Part shown: one piece after another, positions 24,369 through 34,200 of the stretch
Layout of the letters: each line of letters starts with the position of its first letter
How positions within the stretch are numbered: position 1 is the first letter of the stretch
Assembly (NCBI RefSeq): GCF_004920405.1
Contig: NZ_RFLV01000002.1
Span: forward strand, 682,001-746,000
DNA from: Pseudomonas leptonychotis
Lineage (GTDB): Bacteria > Pseudomonadota > Gammaproteobacteria > Pseudomonadales > Pseudomonadaceae
Reading direction: 5' to 3'
DNA: 64,000 nucleotides
Notes under the pieces: model-generated
Told to the model about the DNA's origin: nothing
Database searches by the model: none
The model's input: the letters and a program-made list of their open reading frames with translations, nothing else
Program-made: the position numbers and the translations under genes

Positions 24369-26195
24369 ATGAGCCAGACCGATCTGATTTCCCCGCTGCG
24401 TTTTCTTACCCATCTTCCCCAGCATCTGCCACGCGTACCGCGTCTGCTGCGCGGCCTGTATTACGCGGGGATTCGAAACCGCGAAAAGAGCCTGTCACTG
24501 GCCTGGGCGTTGGAGCGCGCGGCACGACTCAACCCTCAGCGACCGGCGCTGCTGGATGAGTCGCGCAGCCTCAACTACACCCAGTTCAACGCCTGGGCTA
24601 ATCGTCTGGCGTGGGCCTTCAAAGCCGAGGGCGTGCAGCACGGCAGCGTAGTGGCGGTGATGCTGGAAAACCGTTTAGAACTGCTGGCAAGCCTCGCCGC
24701 GCTGAGCAAGCTCGGAGCGGTCGGCGCGCTGGTCAACACCACCCAGCGCGGCAAGGTCCTGGCCCACAGTCTGAATCTGGTAAACCCGGGATTTATGCTG
24801 ATCGGCGCGGAATTGCTTGAGGCTTTTACCGAGATTGCCGAGCAGCTGAACAACCCACAAGCCCCGCGCTATTGGATTGCTGATCAAGACTGCTTAAACG
24901 ACGCCGGCCAAGCCCCCGATGGCTGGACGAACCTGATGCAATTGGCGCGCAGCCAAGCCAGTGACAACCTGCCCGACAGCGCCAAGGTACGGATGAAAGA
25001 CCCCTGCTTTCTGATCTACACCTCCGGCACCACCGGCCTGCCCAAGGCCTCAATCATGAGCCACGGCAAGTGGATCAAGGCGTACGGTGGCTTCGGCCAT
25101 TCCGGCTTGACCCTGAACAATCAGGACGTGCTTTACCTGACCCTGCCTTGCTACCACAACAACGCCGTGACCGTGTGCTGGAGCGCCGCGTTGGCCGGCG
25201 GCGCAGCCATCGCCCTGCGTCGCAAATTCTCCGCCAGCGCCTTCTGGCCGGATGTGCAGCGCTATCAAGCGACCTGCTTCGGCTATATCGGCGAGCTGTG
25301 CCGCTACCTGCTTAATCAGCCCGAATGCGCCGCAGAGAAGAACAACAGCCTGCGCTGCATGATCGGCAATGGTTTGCGCCCCTCGATCTGGGCCGAGTTC
25401 AAAGCACGCTTTGGGGTCGAGCAAATCACCGAATTCTATGCCTCCAGCGAAGGCAATATCGGCTTTACCAACGTATTCAATTTCGACAATACCGTGGGTT
25501 TCTCTCCGGCCACCTACGCCATCGTGCGCTATGACCTGGAGAACGATTGCGCCATCCGCACCGTCAAGGGCTTTCTGCAGAAAGCCGACAAGGGTGAGCC
25601 TGGCCTACTGATCAGTGAAATAAGCGCCAAGTGGCCGTTCGACGGCTACACCGATCCGGCCAAGAGCGAAGCGGCAATCCTGCGCAATGTGTTCAAGAAA
25701 GGTGATGCCTGGTTCAACACCGGCGACCTGATGCGCGACATCGGTTGCAAACATGCGCAATTCGTCGACCGCTTAGGTGACACCTTCCGCTGGAAAGGCG
25801 AGAACGTCTCCACCACCGAAGTAGAAAACGTGCTGGGCGCCTTTCCCGGCGTCGAAGATGCGGTGGTGTATGGCGTGGAAATACCCGGCACCAATGGCCG
25901 CTGCGGCATGGCCGCATTGCGTTTGAGCGAGGGTCAGAGATTGGATGGTAATGCGCTGGCAGCACATCTGGATGCCGAATTACCGGTGTACGCCGCGCCG
26001 CTGTTTATCCGTTTGCTGGGCGAGGTGCAAACCACCGGCACCTTCAAATACAAGAAGGCTGACCTCAAACAAGCCGCTTACAACCCCGCCACCGTGCGCG
26101 AAGCGTTATGGGTACGCCTGCCTGGCGAGCCACACTTCACGCCACTGGATCACACCCTGTTCACCGCCATCGGCCAACAGGCGTATCGCTTCTGA
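24369..26195 (+). CDS. atuH: Long-chain/very-long-chain acyl-CoA synthetase, AtuH
   Basis: A 608-residue ANL-superfamily ligase of the FadD6/FATP type that activates a carboxylic acid with ATP and CoA; in the atu set the expected substrate is citronellate or geranylate. Motifs: AMP-binding FLIYTSGTTGLPKASIMSH around residues 216-234, then FYASSEGN near 356 and the TGDL / GDTFRWKGENVSTTEVE block near 455-482. I chose ATG 24369 (MSQTDLISPLRF) over an upstream in-frame start, because the extra residues read as low-complexity non-coding sequence. It restarts on the + strand after the VOC gene, so it may have its own promoter. Confidence 0.88.
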   Translation: MSQTDLISPLRFLTHLPQHLPRVPRLLRGLYYAGIRNREKSLSLAWALERAARLNPQRPALLDESRSLNYTQFNAWANRLAWAFKAEGVQHGSVVAVMLENRLELLASLAALSKLGAVGALVNTTQRGKVLAHSLNLVNPGFMLIGAELLEAFTEIAEQLNNPQAPRYWIADQDCLNDAGQAPDGWTNLMQLARSQASDNLPDSAKVRMKDPCFLIYTSGTTGLPKASIMSHGKWIKAYGGFGHSGLTLNNQDVLYLTLPCYHNNAVTVCWSAALAGGAAIALRRKFSASAFWPDVQRYQATCFGYIGELCRYLLNQPECAAEKNNSLRCMIGNGLRPSIWAEFKARFGVEQITEFYASSEGNIGFTNVFNFDNTVGFSPATYAIVRYDLENDCAIRTVKGFLQKADKGEPGLLISEISAKWPFDGYTDPAKSEAAILRNVFKKGDAWFNTGDLMRDIGCKHAQFVDRLGDTFRWKGENVSTTEVENVLGAFPGVEDAVVYGVEIPGTNGRCGMAALRLSEGQRLDGNALAAHLDAELPVYAAPLFIRLLGEVQTTGTFKYKKADLKQAAYNPATVREALWVRLPGEPHFTPLDHTLFTAIGQQAYRF

Positions 26196-26227
26196 CTGCA
26201 AGTAGCAGTCCGGCGAAGGCTTGCCTG

Positions 26228-26749
26228 CTACTGCTTAAACTCGAATTGCAACTGCGCGCCTTCAACCGACTGCCAGTAGTCATCGTCGCGCTCGTTGGTG
26301 ATCAGCTTGCCATTGAGTTGAAAGGGGCCCTCTGTCTTATCCTTGTCACCAAACATAGGCGGCAGTATCGGGATCGACAGGTCGCTAAGCGGTGCAACCG
26401 GCTGTAGGGGATCAAACACATTGGTATGCAGGCTCAGGTCCAGCGGCGCTGTCGGCTCGGTGGGCTCAGGCTTGGGTATAACCACAGCAGGTTTCGGCTT
26501 AGCTGGAGCTACTGCCGCCGGTTTGGTTACAGGAGCGCTGGGCTGGGGCGTTTTTTTTACAACGGGCGCGGGCTCGGTCTTCGCTGGCTTGCTGGTAACC
26601 ACGGCGGGCGCCGGTTGTACTTTGGTGGTTTCAACTTTGGCTTTCGCAGGAGGGCTGGAGCTTTGCTCACAGGCCGCCAGTGATAAGACAGTCAACAGCA
26701 GCATGAGGCTTCGGATAGGCAGCATGGGCAGGTACAAAGGCAGTGACAT
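26228..26749 (-). CDS. Putative lipoprotein with Pro/Ala/Lys-rich linker
   Basis: A 173-residue protein with a lipobox LSLAAC (Cys at about residue 27) after a hydrophobic stretch, so it should be lipidated and anchored in a membrane. Residues 30-100 are a low-complexity Pro-Ala-Lys-Val region (repeats of PAPVV, KPA, PKP), suited to spanning the periplasm or wall. The last 70 residues (from PLDLSLHTNVFDPL) look like a small folded domain. An internal ATG at 26725 would give a cleaner signal peptide. I recognise no family. Confidence 0.65.
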   Translation of the reverse strand: MSLPLYLPMLPIRSLMLLLTVLSLAACEQSSSPPAKAKVETTKVQPAPAVVTSKPAKTEPAPVVKKTPQPSAPVTKPAAVAPAKPKPAVVIPKPEPTEPTAPLDLSLHTNVFDPLQPVAPLSDLSIPILPPMFGDKDKTEGPFQLNGKLITNERDDDYWQSVEGAQLQFEFKQ

Positions 26750-26824
26750 AAGCCGCTATGCTGGCCCCTGCCCCACACTCTGGCAAGCATACAATCGGCA
26801 CGGCACGTAACAGGCAGCGCTCTA

Positions 26825-26908
26825 GCAGGCTGTTGAGAAACTACCTGGGTTGCCGATACGGCATTAAAAACAGCCTCGGCTGCCTCGCCTACGTTTTCAA
26901 CGGCCCGC
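26825..26908. repeat. MITE-like inverted-repeat element, short copy
   Basis: An 84-bp copy, inverted relative to 7094-7235. It runs from GCAGGC-TGTTGAGAAA to TTTTCAAC-GGCCCGC and shares with the long copy the segments GCTGTTTTTAA-GCCGT and CAGGTAGTTT on the opposite strand. It lacks the long copy's middle. It lies in the gap between the lipoprotein gene and the ECF operon. Confidence 0.72.
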
Positions 26909-26972
26909 TGGTATAAGCAGCAGGCCGACAGCCATCGTCATTGATGACCGCCGACAACTGACCTCCACGGCC

Positions 26973-27737
26973 TTATTGCGTGGTCTGTAGCTGCTGCAAC
27001 AGCGCGTCTATATCCAGCTCTGGGTACTTACGCATCAGCTGCAGCAGCAAGGTATCGGCTTCATCCGTCCAGCCATCACGGCGTAATTTGAGCACGCGTT
27101 GCAACTCGCGGCGCAGTTGCTGTTGAGCCTGGCTGGCGGCCGCTTCTGCAGACTTTTCGGGGGCTGATACAGCAGGCGCACGGGCTGCTTGTGGCAGTTG
27201 CTCATGCAACGCATCAGCCGAAGATTCTTCATGCAAAAGCTGACTGGATGCACCGGCCGAAAGCTTTTTCTCGGCCTTGGCGCCATCGGCGCTGTAGCCC
27301 TGGATCACCGGTGCAGGCTGCGCTGCCCGTGAACGCTCTGCTTCATCAGCCACTGCAGCGGATTCTGCCAGTGGTGCAGATTGAGGTGCCATCCTCGCCG
27401 CAGCAGGCGCCATGGGCGCGCCGCTGGGCAAGGCGTCGAAGGCATCTGGAGCCTGCTCGACGGTGCGCCAGGTCAGGCTCACGCCAATGCCCAGGCAGGC
27501 CACTCCGGCCAACGCCACCGACCAACGCTGCCGACCGCCAGCGCCAAATAGCCAGCTATGCAGACGAGCGGCCAAACCCGGCCGGGTCTCATCTATGGCC
27601 ACGTTACGCACGGCGGCACTGGCCGCCGCGAGAATCTGCGCATCCAGCTGCGCGCTGGGCTCGCCGCCGCTGTGCTGGCGGAAATGCTCAAGCATTTGCC
27701 GTTCCTGCTCATCGGTCATGTGTTGATCGTGGTTCAT
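26973..27737 (-). CDS. Putative anti-sigma factor (single-pass membrane protein)
   Basis: A 254-residue protein that overlaps the ECF sigma gene by 4 bp, the usual arrangement for a cognate anti-sigma factor. It has an acidic/helical N-terminal part, one membrane segment around residues 72-91 (SVALAGVACLGIGVSLTW), a long Ala-rich region and a helical C-terminus ending in LLQQLQTTQ. No His-x3-Cys-x2-Cys zinc motif is present, so it is not a ZAS-type anti-sigma factor. The role is inferred from position and topology. Confidence 0.65.
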   Translation of the reverse strand: MNHDQHMTDEQERQMLEHFRQHSGGEPSAQLDAQILAAASAAVRNVAIDETRPGLAARLHSWLFGAGGRQRWSVALAGVACLGIGVSLTWRTVEQAPDAFDALPSGAPMAPAAARMAPQSAPLAESAAVADEAERSRAAQPAPVIQGYSADGAKAEKKLSAGASSQLLHEESSADALHEQLPQAARAPAVSAPEKSAEAAASQAQQQLRRELQRVLKLRRDGWTDEADTLLLQLMRKYPELDIDALLQQLQTTQ

Positions 27738-28315
27738 ACGGGCAACTCCTCGGCGGCCGGGTCAGCCAACAGCCGACGTAACTTCTGCAGGGCATAGCGC
27801 AATCGGCTTTTCACCGTCTCGGCGGGTATCTGGGTCAACTCGGCAATCTCGGCCAGCTCCAGATCACCTTGAGCGCGCAGCAAAAACACTTCACGCTGCT
27901 CATCTGGCAAATCTTTCAGTGCAGCCTGCAAGCGTTGCTGATCACGACTGAGGCTCAGCAGCTGCTCGGGGTTCGGTTGCGGGTCGTGCGGGGCATGCTG
28001 CTGTTCATCGTACTCAGCATGCCCCGTCTGATGCCGACCATGCTTGCGCCAATGATCGATCAGCCGGTTGCGACCGATCTGATACAGCCAAGTCTTGAAC
28101 TGAACAGCTTCACGCTGCTCGCTCTGGCTGCGGATCAAGCTCATCCAGGTGTCCTGAAACACTTCCTCGGCCAAGGCGTGGTCGCCACACAAGCCGAGCA
28201 GAAAGCGGAACAAGCCAAGCCGATGGCGTTGATACAACTCGGCAAAAGCCGCCGCATCACCGTGGCGGTAACGCCGCAACAAGGCGGCGTCGTCATCCGG
28301 GAGGGATTGGTTCAC
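27734..28315 (-). CDS. ECF-type RNA polymerase sigma factor
   Basis: A 193-residue sigma-70 family factor with only regions 2 and 4. Region 2 spans about residues 24-90 (ALAEEVFQDTWMSLIRS, then FKTWLYQIGRNRLIDHWRK). Region 4 spans about 132-185 (LPDEQREVFLLRAQGDLEL, then IPAETVKSRLRYALQKLRR). It should direct transcription of a small regulon in response to an envelope signal. Start and stop overlap both neighbours by 4 bp, so VWA protein, sigma and anti-sigma are one coupled operon. Confidence 0.9.
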   Translation of the reverse strand: MNQSLPDDDAALLRRYRHGDAAAFAELYQRHRLGLFRFLLGLCGDHALAEEVFQDTWMSLIRSQSEQREAVQFKTWLYQIGRNRLIDHWRKHGRHQTGHAEYDEQQHAPHDPQPNPEQLLSLSRDQQRLQAALKDLPDEQREVFLLRAQGDLELAEIAELTQIPAETVKSRLRYALQKLRRLLADPAAEELPV

Positions 28316-30075
28316 TGCTGTACTCGTGCGGTAGTGGTACGGGAATCCGCAGTTTGCAGGCTCTGCGCCAGTTCCACCAGCTGCACAAACTCGCCGCGCA
28401 GACCGAAACGATCGTCGCCCCTGGCGTTGCGCGCCAGCTCGGCGCTGTCGGCCAGGCTAAAACGCCCGGTGTATTTATCACCTTTCAGCTGTTGAGCGAA
28501 GGCCGCCACCGCGGCGGCAAAGCGCAGGTCTTCACTGGCCTGGCTAACGGCACGTACATCGGCGGCCTGAATCGGCTGCTCCAACAACTTGCTCACACCC
28601 TGCCCTGGCGCTTTGTAGCGAATGCGCAGCCAGGCCAGTTCGCCCGACGGGCTGCCCGCTTTGACCGCGTGCTGATAACGCAGCGGCTCCAGCCAGCCTT
28701 TGCCACCCACCGGCACCACTTCATAGAGCGCTGTCACCGTATGGCCGGCACCGATTTCACCGGCATCGACCTTGTCGTTACTGAAATCCTCACGCTTCAG
28801 CGCGCGGTTCTCGTAACCCAGCAGGCGGTACTCGCTGACCTGCGCCGGGTTGAACTCGACCTGAATCTTTACATCACTGGCCACCGTGGCCAGGGTCGAG
28901 CTGAGCTGATCAACCAACACCTTGCGCGCTTCACGCAGGTTGTCGATATAGGCGTAATTGCCATCGCCGGCATCGGCCAGTTGCTCCATCAACTGTTCGT
29001 TGTAGTTGTCGGTGCCAAAGCCCAGGGTGGTCAGCGACACGCCCGTTTTGCGCTTGTCAGCAGCCAGCTGCTTAAGGCTTTCAAAGTCGCTGATGCCCAC
29101 GTTGAAGTCGCCATCGGTGGCCAACAGAATGCGGTTGATCCCTCCCTCAATAAAGCCCTGCTGCGCCTGTTGGTAGGCCAGCTGGATGCCCGGCTCGCCG
29201 GCAGTGGAACCGCCCGCTGTAAGTTGATCGATCGCCGCACGAATCTTGGCCTTTTTGCTGCCGGCTGTAGGCTCCAGCACCACACTAGATGAGCCCGCGT
29301 AGACCACCAGCGACACCTTATCCTCGGCGCGCAATTGCTCAACCAACAGCTTCAAAGTGCTCTGTACCAGCGGCAAGCCGTCACGGCGATCCATCGAGCC
29401 GGACACATCCACCAAAAACACCAGATTGGCCGGCGGCAGCTCGTCTACCCGCAAGTCGGAAGCTTTGATGGCGATACGCAGCAAACGGCTTTCTGAATTC
29501 CACGGCGTCACCGCCAGCTCGGTATTGATACCAAACGGCGCATTACCTGTCGGCAATGGGTAGGCGTAAGGGAAGTAGTTGACCAACTCCTCCAAGCGCA
29601 CCGCATCCTGCGGCGGCAGCTGCCCGCCATTGAGAAAGCGTCGAACATTGGCATAGCTGCCGGTATCCACATCAATACTGAAGGTCGAGACCGGCGTCTC
29701 GGCGACTGCATGCACAGGATTATTGGCCAGCTTCTGGTATTGCTCACGACCCTCGTCGCGGTAACCAGGCGGCAGCGCCTCGGCGACCACACTGGGCATG
29801 GGTGCATAAGCCATATCGGCAATAGCGGCTCCCGCGGCCTCGGCCTTGCGCTCTATCTCGGCGGCTGGAGGTGCAGCCAGTTTCGCGCGTGACTCGGCGT
29901 GCCTTAACGCGCCAAGCTGCTCCGCCACCTGCGCCGGGCTGCCCGCCGTGGCAACGGTGTTAGCACTGTCTTGCGCATCGGGGCCGGACGCACTGCAGGC
30001 ACCGAGCGCAACCAACATGCCGGCAGCGAAGCCTACCAGCAGCAGGCGAGTGAGCAAAACGGGATAAGTAGACAT
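28312..30075 (-). CDS. VWA-domain lipoprotein (YfbK type)
   Basis: A 587-residue exported protein. A hydrophobic N-terminus ends in the lipobox VALGAC (Cys near 27). A YfbK-type N-terminal domain has STFSIDVDTGSYANVRRFL near residues 129-147. The VWA domain has a complete MIDAS start DVSGSM near 223 and later ATDGDFNVG near 319. A C-terminal domain with TALYEVVPVG follows. The VWA fold binds a divalent cation and a protein partner. As first gene of the operon with an ECF sigma and an anti-sigma candidate, it may sense or signal envelope state, but no function is established for this arrangement. Confidence 0.87.
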   Translation of the reverse strand: MSTYPVLLTRLLLVGFAAGMLVALGACSASGPDAQDSANTVATAGSPAQVAEQLGALRHAESRAKLAAPPAAEIERKAEAAGAAIADMAYAPMPSVVAEALPPGYRDEGREQYQKLANNPVHAVAETPVSTFSIDVDTGSYANVRRFLNGGQLPPQDAVRLEELVNYFPYAYPLPTGNAPFGINTELAVTPWNSESRLLRIAIKASDLRVDELPPANLVFLVDVSGSMDRRDGLPLVQSTLKLLVEQLRAEDKVSLVVYAGSSSVVLEPTAGSKKAKIRAAIDQLTAGGSTAGEPGIQLAYQQAQQGFIEGGINRILLATDGDFNVGISDFESLKQLAADKRKTGVSLTTLGFGTDNYNEQLMEQLADAGDGNYAYIDNLREARKVLVDQLSSTLATVASDVKIQVEFNPAQVSEYRLLGYENRALKREDFSNDKVDAGEIGAGHTVTALYEVVPVGGKGWLEPLRYQHAVKAGSPSGELAWLRIRYKAPGQGVSKLLEQPIQAADVRAVSQASEDLRFAAAVAAFAQQLKGDKYTGRFSLADSAELARNARGDDRFGLRGEFVQLVELAQSLQTADSRTTTARVQQ

Positions 30076-30160
30076 GGGGCACCTCCTGAGCGAACGAATA
30101 AAGCATTCACTCAGGTAGACGGCTAGGGCTACTTATACGGGTTAATTGCCGCACAAATAA

Positions 30161-30186
30161 AAAGGCCCATCTCTCGATGGGCCTTT
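30161..30186 (-). terminator. Rho-independent terminator of the RTX gene
   Basis: Perfect 11-bp arms AAAGGCCCATC and GATGGGCCTTT with a 4-base loop, followed on the minus strand by TTTATTTG. It lies 23 bp after the RTX stop codon and insulates that gene from the VWA operon. Confidence 0.88.
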
Positions 30187-30208
30187 CTTGTTCACCTAGC
30201 GTTTGGCG

Positions 30209-33200
30209 TTACTGCCAGTTGGCCGCAATCACCATATTCAACTGATCACGTTGGTCGGCCGTAAGATTACCCTCGCCACCTGGCGGCACGCCGAAGGAGG
30301 CCATAGCATCGACTAGGTTCTGCACCTGACCATCGAGCAAGGTTCTACCATCGGCCGTCTTGAACTGGTCCAGATGGAAATTGCTACCGGAGTACCAACT
30401 ACTGATGCTCGCCTTGTCGCCGGTACCTATGATGCTGACTTCCAGACTAGAACCGCTCTTTCTAAACCACAGCTGTACCATCGATATGCCATCGCTAAAA
30501 AGTAAGGTATCTAGGCTATCGGGGGAACTGTCGTTGTTGGTAATGCGGTCCTGCCCCGACCCAACACCAAACCTATAAGTATCGGAACCCGCCCCACCAT
30601 CAAGGCTGTCGTTGCCGGCACCGCCGTCCAGAACATCATTACCGGCCCCGCCATAGAGCCGGTCATTGCCGTCACCACTGAACAGGACGTTATCAGCGCT
30701 GTTGCCACGGATGTTGTTGTCCAGCTCGTTGCCGCCCCCCATCACTGCGGTGCTGCCGGTCAGGATCAGGTTCTCGATATTGGTACCCAGGAAGAAATCT
30801 ACGCTCGACTTAACCGTATCAATACCCGCATTAAACTCCTCGACCACCACATCCCCAGTCGAATCGACCGTATACAGGTCATCACCCGCACCACCGGCCA
30901 TAAAGTCATCGCCCGTGCCGCCATTCAGGCTGTCGTTACCTTCGCCGGCATGCAGACGATCATTACCAGCGCCACCCTGCAGATTGTTATTACCCTCGAA
31001 ATCAAACAGATGGTCATCACCTTCACCGCCCGAGAGACGGTCATTGCCCGCCATTCCCATCAGATGGTCATCACCGGCGCCGCCTTCGAGTGTGTCGTCA
31101 CCCTCTCCGCCCTCCAGCATGTCATTGCCGTCGCCGCCGTTCAGATAGTCATTTCCGGCCTGGCCAAGCAATTCATCATCACCTGCGTTGCCGTAGAGAC
31201 GATCATCACCCTCGCCGCCATCAAGGCGATCATTGCCATTGCCGCCACTTAGACGATCATTGCCTTCACCACCAAACAGTCGGTCATCTCCCGCGCCACC
31301 CTCTAGGCTGTCATTGCCGTCACCACTGAACAGGACGTTATCAGCGCTGTTGCCACGGATGCTGTTGTCCAGCTCGTTGCCGCCCCCCATCACGGCGGTG
31401 CTGCCGGTCAGGACCAGGTTCTCGATATTGGTACCCAGGAAGAAATCCACGCTCGACTTAACCGTATCGATGCCACCGTCAAACTCTTCGACCGCTACAT
31501 CACCAAACGAGTCGACCGTATACAGGTCATCACCCGCACCACCGACCATAAAGTCATCGCCCGTGCCGCCATCCAAGCTGTCGTTGCCTTCGCCGGCATG
31601 CAGACGGTCATTGCCAGCGCCACCCTGCAGATGGTTATTGCCCTCGAAATCAAACAGATGGTCATTACCTTCACCGCCCGAAAGACGGTCATTGCCCGCC
31701 ATTCCCATCAAATGATCATCACCGGCGCCGCCTTCGAGCCTGTCGTCACCCTCTCCGCCATTCAGTATGTCATTGCCGTCGCCACCGTTCAGGTAGTCAT
31801 TTCCGGCCTGGCCAAGCAATTCATCATCACCTGCGTTGCCGTAGAGACGATCATCGCCCTCGCCGCCATCAAGGTGATCATTGCCATTGCCGCCACTTAG
31901 GCGATCATTGCCTTCGCCGGCATGGAGACCGTCATTGCCAGCTCCGCCCTGCAGATTGTTATTGCCTTCGAAATCAAACAGATAGTCATCACCTTCACCG
32001 CCCGAAAGACGGTCATTACCTTCACCACCAAACAGCCGATCAGCGCCCAATCCACCGTTCAAATAGTCGTCACCGCTGCCGTCATGCAATTCGTCGTTAC
32101 CATCACCGCCATAGAGCCGGTCATTACCGTCACCACCGAACAGGACGTTATCTGCGCTGTTACCACGGATGATGTTGTCCCGTTCGTTGCCGCCCCCAAT
32201 CACTGCGGTGTTGCCGGTCAGGGTCAGGTTCTCGATATTGGCACCCAGGAAGAAATCCACGCTCGACTTAACTGTATCAATACCCGCATTAAACTCCTCG
32301 ACCACCACATCCCCAGTTGAATCGACCGTATACAGGTCATCACCCGCACCACCGGCCATAAAATCATCGCCCGTGCCGCCATCCAAGCTGTCGGTGCCTT
32401 CGCCACCGATTAATCGATCATCTCCTGCTAATCCAACTAGATGATCATTGCCTGCATTACCTGTAAGAGTGTCGTCTAGGGAGGTGCCAATCAGAACATC
32501 ATCATGCTCCGTACCCAGCAATGTGACAGCGACCTGACCTGGATCATATATTTGCCCCTGAACCCCTTTGTAACTTGACCAGGACACAAGAAAACGACCA
32601 TCGGCCAACGTAACCAATTGCGGACTGTCGGGAAAACCCTCAGGCCAGGTTATTACAGAAAAATCCTCGCCATCCTTATTGCCATTGGGACTGAACATCT
32701 GACATCGAATAGTTTTAAAGCCACCGCTGCCCGCGAGTGGAGCATCCTCCCAAGCGATAACAAAGCGCCCATCAGCCAAGGCAGTCACCGTAGGATTATG
32801 TTGCCAACCATCAGTAGTGGAGTTCACTAAAAACTCTGAGGCAGACCTACTGCCATCCGCATTGAATATCTGCGCACGCACCTCATGGTTATTGTTGTAG
32901 GCAACCACAAATCGCCCATCAGCCAGCACAGCGACTTCCGAGTAGGAGCCAAAATCGTTCACTGTAGTATTAACTACAATCTCCTCCCCCACTTTTCCAG
33001 CACCGCCATTAAATACTTGCGCTCGGACTTCGCTACTTAAATTCTTAGCATTCAAGTCCGCCGCATATGTAACAACAAAAATTCCGTCAGCCAGCGCACT
33101 CACCGAGGGCGCATATTGCGAATTAGCTGTAACAGTATTTACCAGGAACTCGCCCCCCGACTTGCTACCATTCGCCTCAAATACTTGCGCACGCACAGCC

Positions 33201-33685
33201 GAACCACTGCTATCGTCCTGACTTTCGCTACCATCGGCCCACGCTGCGACAAACCTCCCATCCGGCAAAGCACATAAGGCAGGACTATGCTGCCAACTTT
33301 CTGTTGTTGTATTAACCAAAAACTCACTATTTAATTTACCCCCATCCGAGTTGAATAGCTGAGCCCTTACTTCAGCACTGTTATTGCCATCCATGCCTTG
33401 ATCAATACCTCCCCAAGCGACGACAAAGCCCCCACCAGCTAATGCCGTCACCACAGGATCACCACGCAAAGCGCCCATGCTGCTGACGAAAAAATCTGCG
33501 CCCACCTTACTACCGTCTGAATTAAACAGCTGCGCCCAAACTTCGCCACTCTCGGAGCCCTGAACTTCAAGAGCCCATACAGCAATAAATCGACCACCTG
33601 TCAATAAGGCTAACTCTGGATGGCCTTGTTTTCCCTCAGTATTACTTAAAAGAAATTTACTTCCTGATTTTTCCGGCGTAGACAT
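30209..33685 (-). CDS. Large secreted RTX protein with N-terminal seven-repeat propeller-like region
   Basis: A 1158-residue type I-secreted protein without a signal peptide. Residues about 10-375 hold seven copies of a 45-55-residue unit ending in variants of DGRFVVAW, each followed by VRAQ-F-ADGSK, which suggests a seven-bladed beta-propeller. From about 385 to 1045 come RTX calcium-binding nonapeptides (GGAGDDxL / GGEGNDRL types), interrupted three times by a near-identical insert ([14 protein letters not shown], then [11 protein letters not shown] and NIENLTLTG). The C-terminus has an RTX-associated domain ([14 protein letters not shown]) and an uncleaved secretion-signal region. AAGGAG precedes the ATG. 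The T1SS genes at 34329-37882 are the likely exporter. Adhesin, enzyme or matrix protein roles are all possible. Confidence 0.88.
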   Translation of the reverse strand: MSTPEKSGSKFLLSNTEGKQGHPELALLTGGRFIAVWALEVQGSESGEVWAQLFNSDGSKVGADFFVSSMGALRGDPVVTALAGGGFVVAWGGIDQGMDGNNSAEVRAQLFNSDGGKLNSEFLVNTTTESWQHSPALCALPDGRFVAAWADGSESQDDSSGSAVRAQVFEANGSKSGGEFLVNTVTANSQYAPSVSALADGIFVVTYAADLNAKNLSSEVRAQVFNGGAGKVGEEIVVNTTVNDFGSYSEVAVLADGRFVVAYNNNHEVRAQIFNADGSRSASEFLVNSTTDGWQHNPTVTALADGRFVIAWEDAPLAGSGGFKTIRCQMFSPNGNKDGEDFSVITWPEGFPDSPQLVTLADGRFLVSWSSYKGVQGQIYDPGQVAVTLLGTEHDDVLIGTSLDDTLTGNAGNDHLVGLAGDDRLIGGEGTDSLDGGTGDDFMAGGAGDDLYTVDSTGDVVVEEFNAGIDTVKSSVDFFLGANIENLTLTGNTAVIGGGNERDNIIRGNSADNVLFGGDGNDRLYGGDGNDELHDGSGDDYLNGGLGADRLFGGEGNDRLSGGEGDDYLFDFEGNNNLQGGAGNDGLHAGEGNDRLSGGNGNDHLDGGEGDDRLYGNAGDDELLGQAGNDYLNGGDGNDILNGGEGDDRLEGGAGDDHLMGMAGNDRLSGGEGNDHLFDFEGNNHLQGGAGNDRLHAGEGNDSLDGGTGDDFMVGGAGDDLYTVDSFGDVAVEEFDGGIDTVKSSVDFFLGTNIENLVLTGSTAVMGGGNELDNSIRGNSADNVLFSGDGNDSLEGGAGDDRLFGGEGNDRLSGGNGNDRLDGGEGDDRLYGNAGDDELLGQAGNDYLNGGDGNDMLEGGEGDDTLEGGAGDDHLMGMAGNDRLSGGEGDDHLFDFEGNNNLQGGAGNDRLHAGEGNDSLNGGTGDDFMAGGAGDDLYTVDSTGDVVVEEFNAGIDTVKSSVDFFLGTNIENLILTGSTAVMGGGNELDNNIRGNSADNVLFSGDGNDRLYGGAGNDVLDGGAGNDSLDGGAGSDTYRFGVGSGQDRITNNDSSPDSLDTLLFSDGISMVQLWFRKSGSSLEVSIIGTGDKASISSWYSGSNFHLDQFKTADGRTLLDGQVQNLVDAMASFGVPPGGEGNLTADQRDQLNMVIAANWQ
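30666..32440. repeat. Long near-identical DNA modules inside the RTX gene
   Basis: Three large modules start around 30666, 31323 and 32138 on the + strand and are nearly identical over hundreds of bases. Each holds the ACCACTGAACAGGACGTTAT-like / CACGGATG and CTCGACTTAACCGTATC landmarks. They encode the repeated insert and flanking RTX blocks. The first two are the most alike. Confidence 0.75.
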
Positions 33686-34014
33686 CTATAGCTCCTTAAT
33701 AGAATTTACATCCCAACCTTGGTTTACACTCATTACAAAAGCATTATTTTCCAGGGACTCCGAATTGATGCAGTAAATTTGAACAACAGCTACTAAACAC
33801 AACAGAAAAGCACACAGGCCTTACCGATAGCAAAAATACACCCACACGGTAAAGCGCGCAAAACCTAATAGGGATGATTGAAGTAGCCATGTATTTCTAG
33901 CTGACTTCACCATTGTTGATTTTTAAAAAAAATCGATCAGATATTCCGCTCAGTTCAGTATTTTTAGCCGCTGCGAGCACCTCGCAGCGGCTATTCTCCG
34001 CATTACAGGCGCAC
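33686..34014. other. AT-rich region upstream of the RTX gene
   Basis: About 330 bp of AT-rich, non-coding sequence that should carry the RTX promoter on the minus strand and a long leader. It also holds a perfect hairpin at 33967-33991 (GCCGCTGCGAG / CTCGCAGCGGC) next to the IS5 remnant. I could not assign a promoter with confidence. Confidence 0.45.
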
Positions 34015-34200
34015 CTATCCTGCTCTTGCATTCGCCAGTAAATGTCTGCGCGCCATCCACAGTTTCGACAGCGCGATCAGCGTCACCAGTTGGGCCGTGT
34101 TCTTCGCCAGGCCACGAAAGCGCGTTTTCACATAACCGAACTGGCGCTTGATCACCCCAAACGGATGCTCGACCTTGGCGCGCACCTGCAGCACATAAAG
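34015..34200 (-). pseudogene. IS5-family transposase remnant (C-terminal fragment)
   Basis: Translating the minus strand gives VRAKVEHPFGVIKRQFGYVK, then TRFRGLAKNTAQL and LIALSKLWMARRHLLANARAG, ending at a TAG at 34015-34017. This is the C-terminal catalytic part (with the late Glu of the DDE triad) of an IS5-family transposase. Everything upstream of about 34200 is unrelated sequence, so at least 80 per cent of the gene is lost. No terminal repeats were recognised. Confidence 0.8.

Noticed and set aside
30600..32450. Regularly repeated DNA resembling a CRISPR array
   Set aside because: The repeats are multiples of the RTX nonapeptide codons in one open frame, with no unique spacers of constant length and no cas genes.
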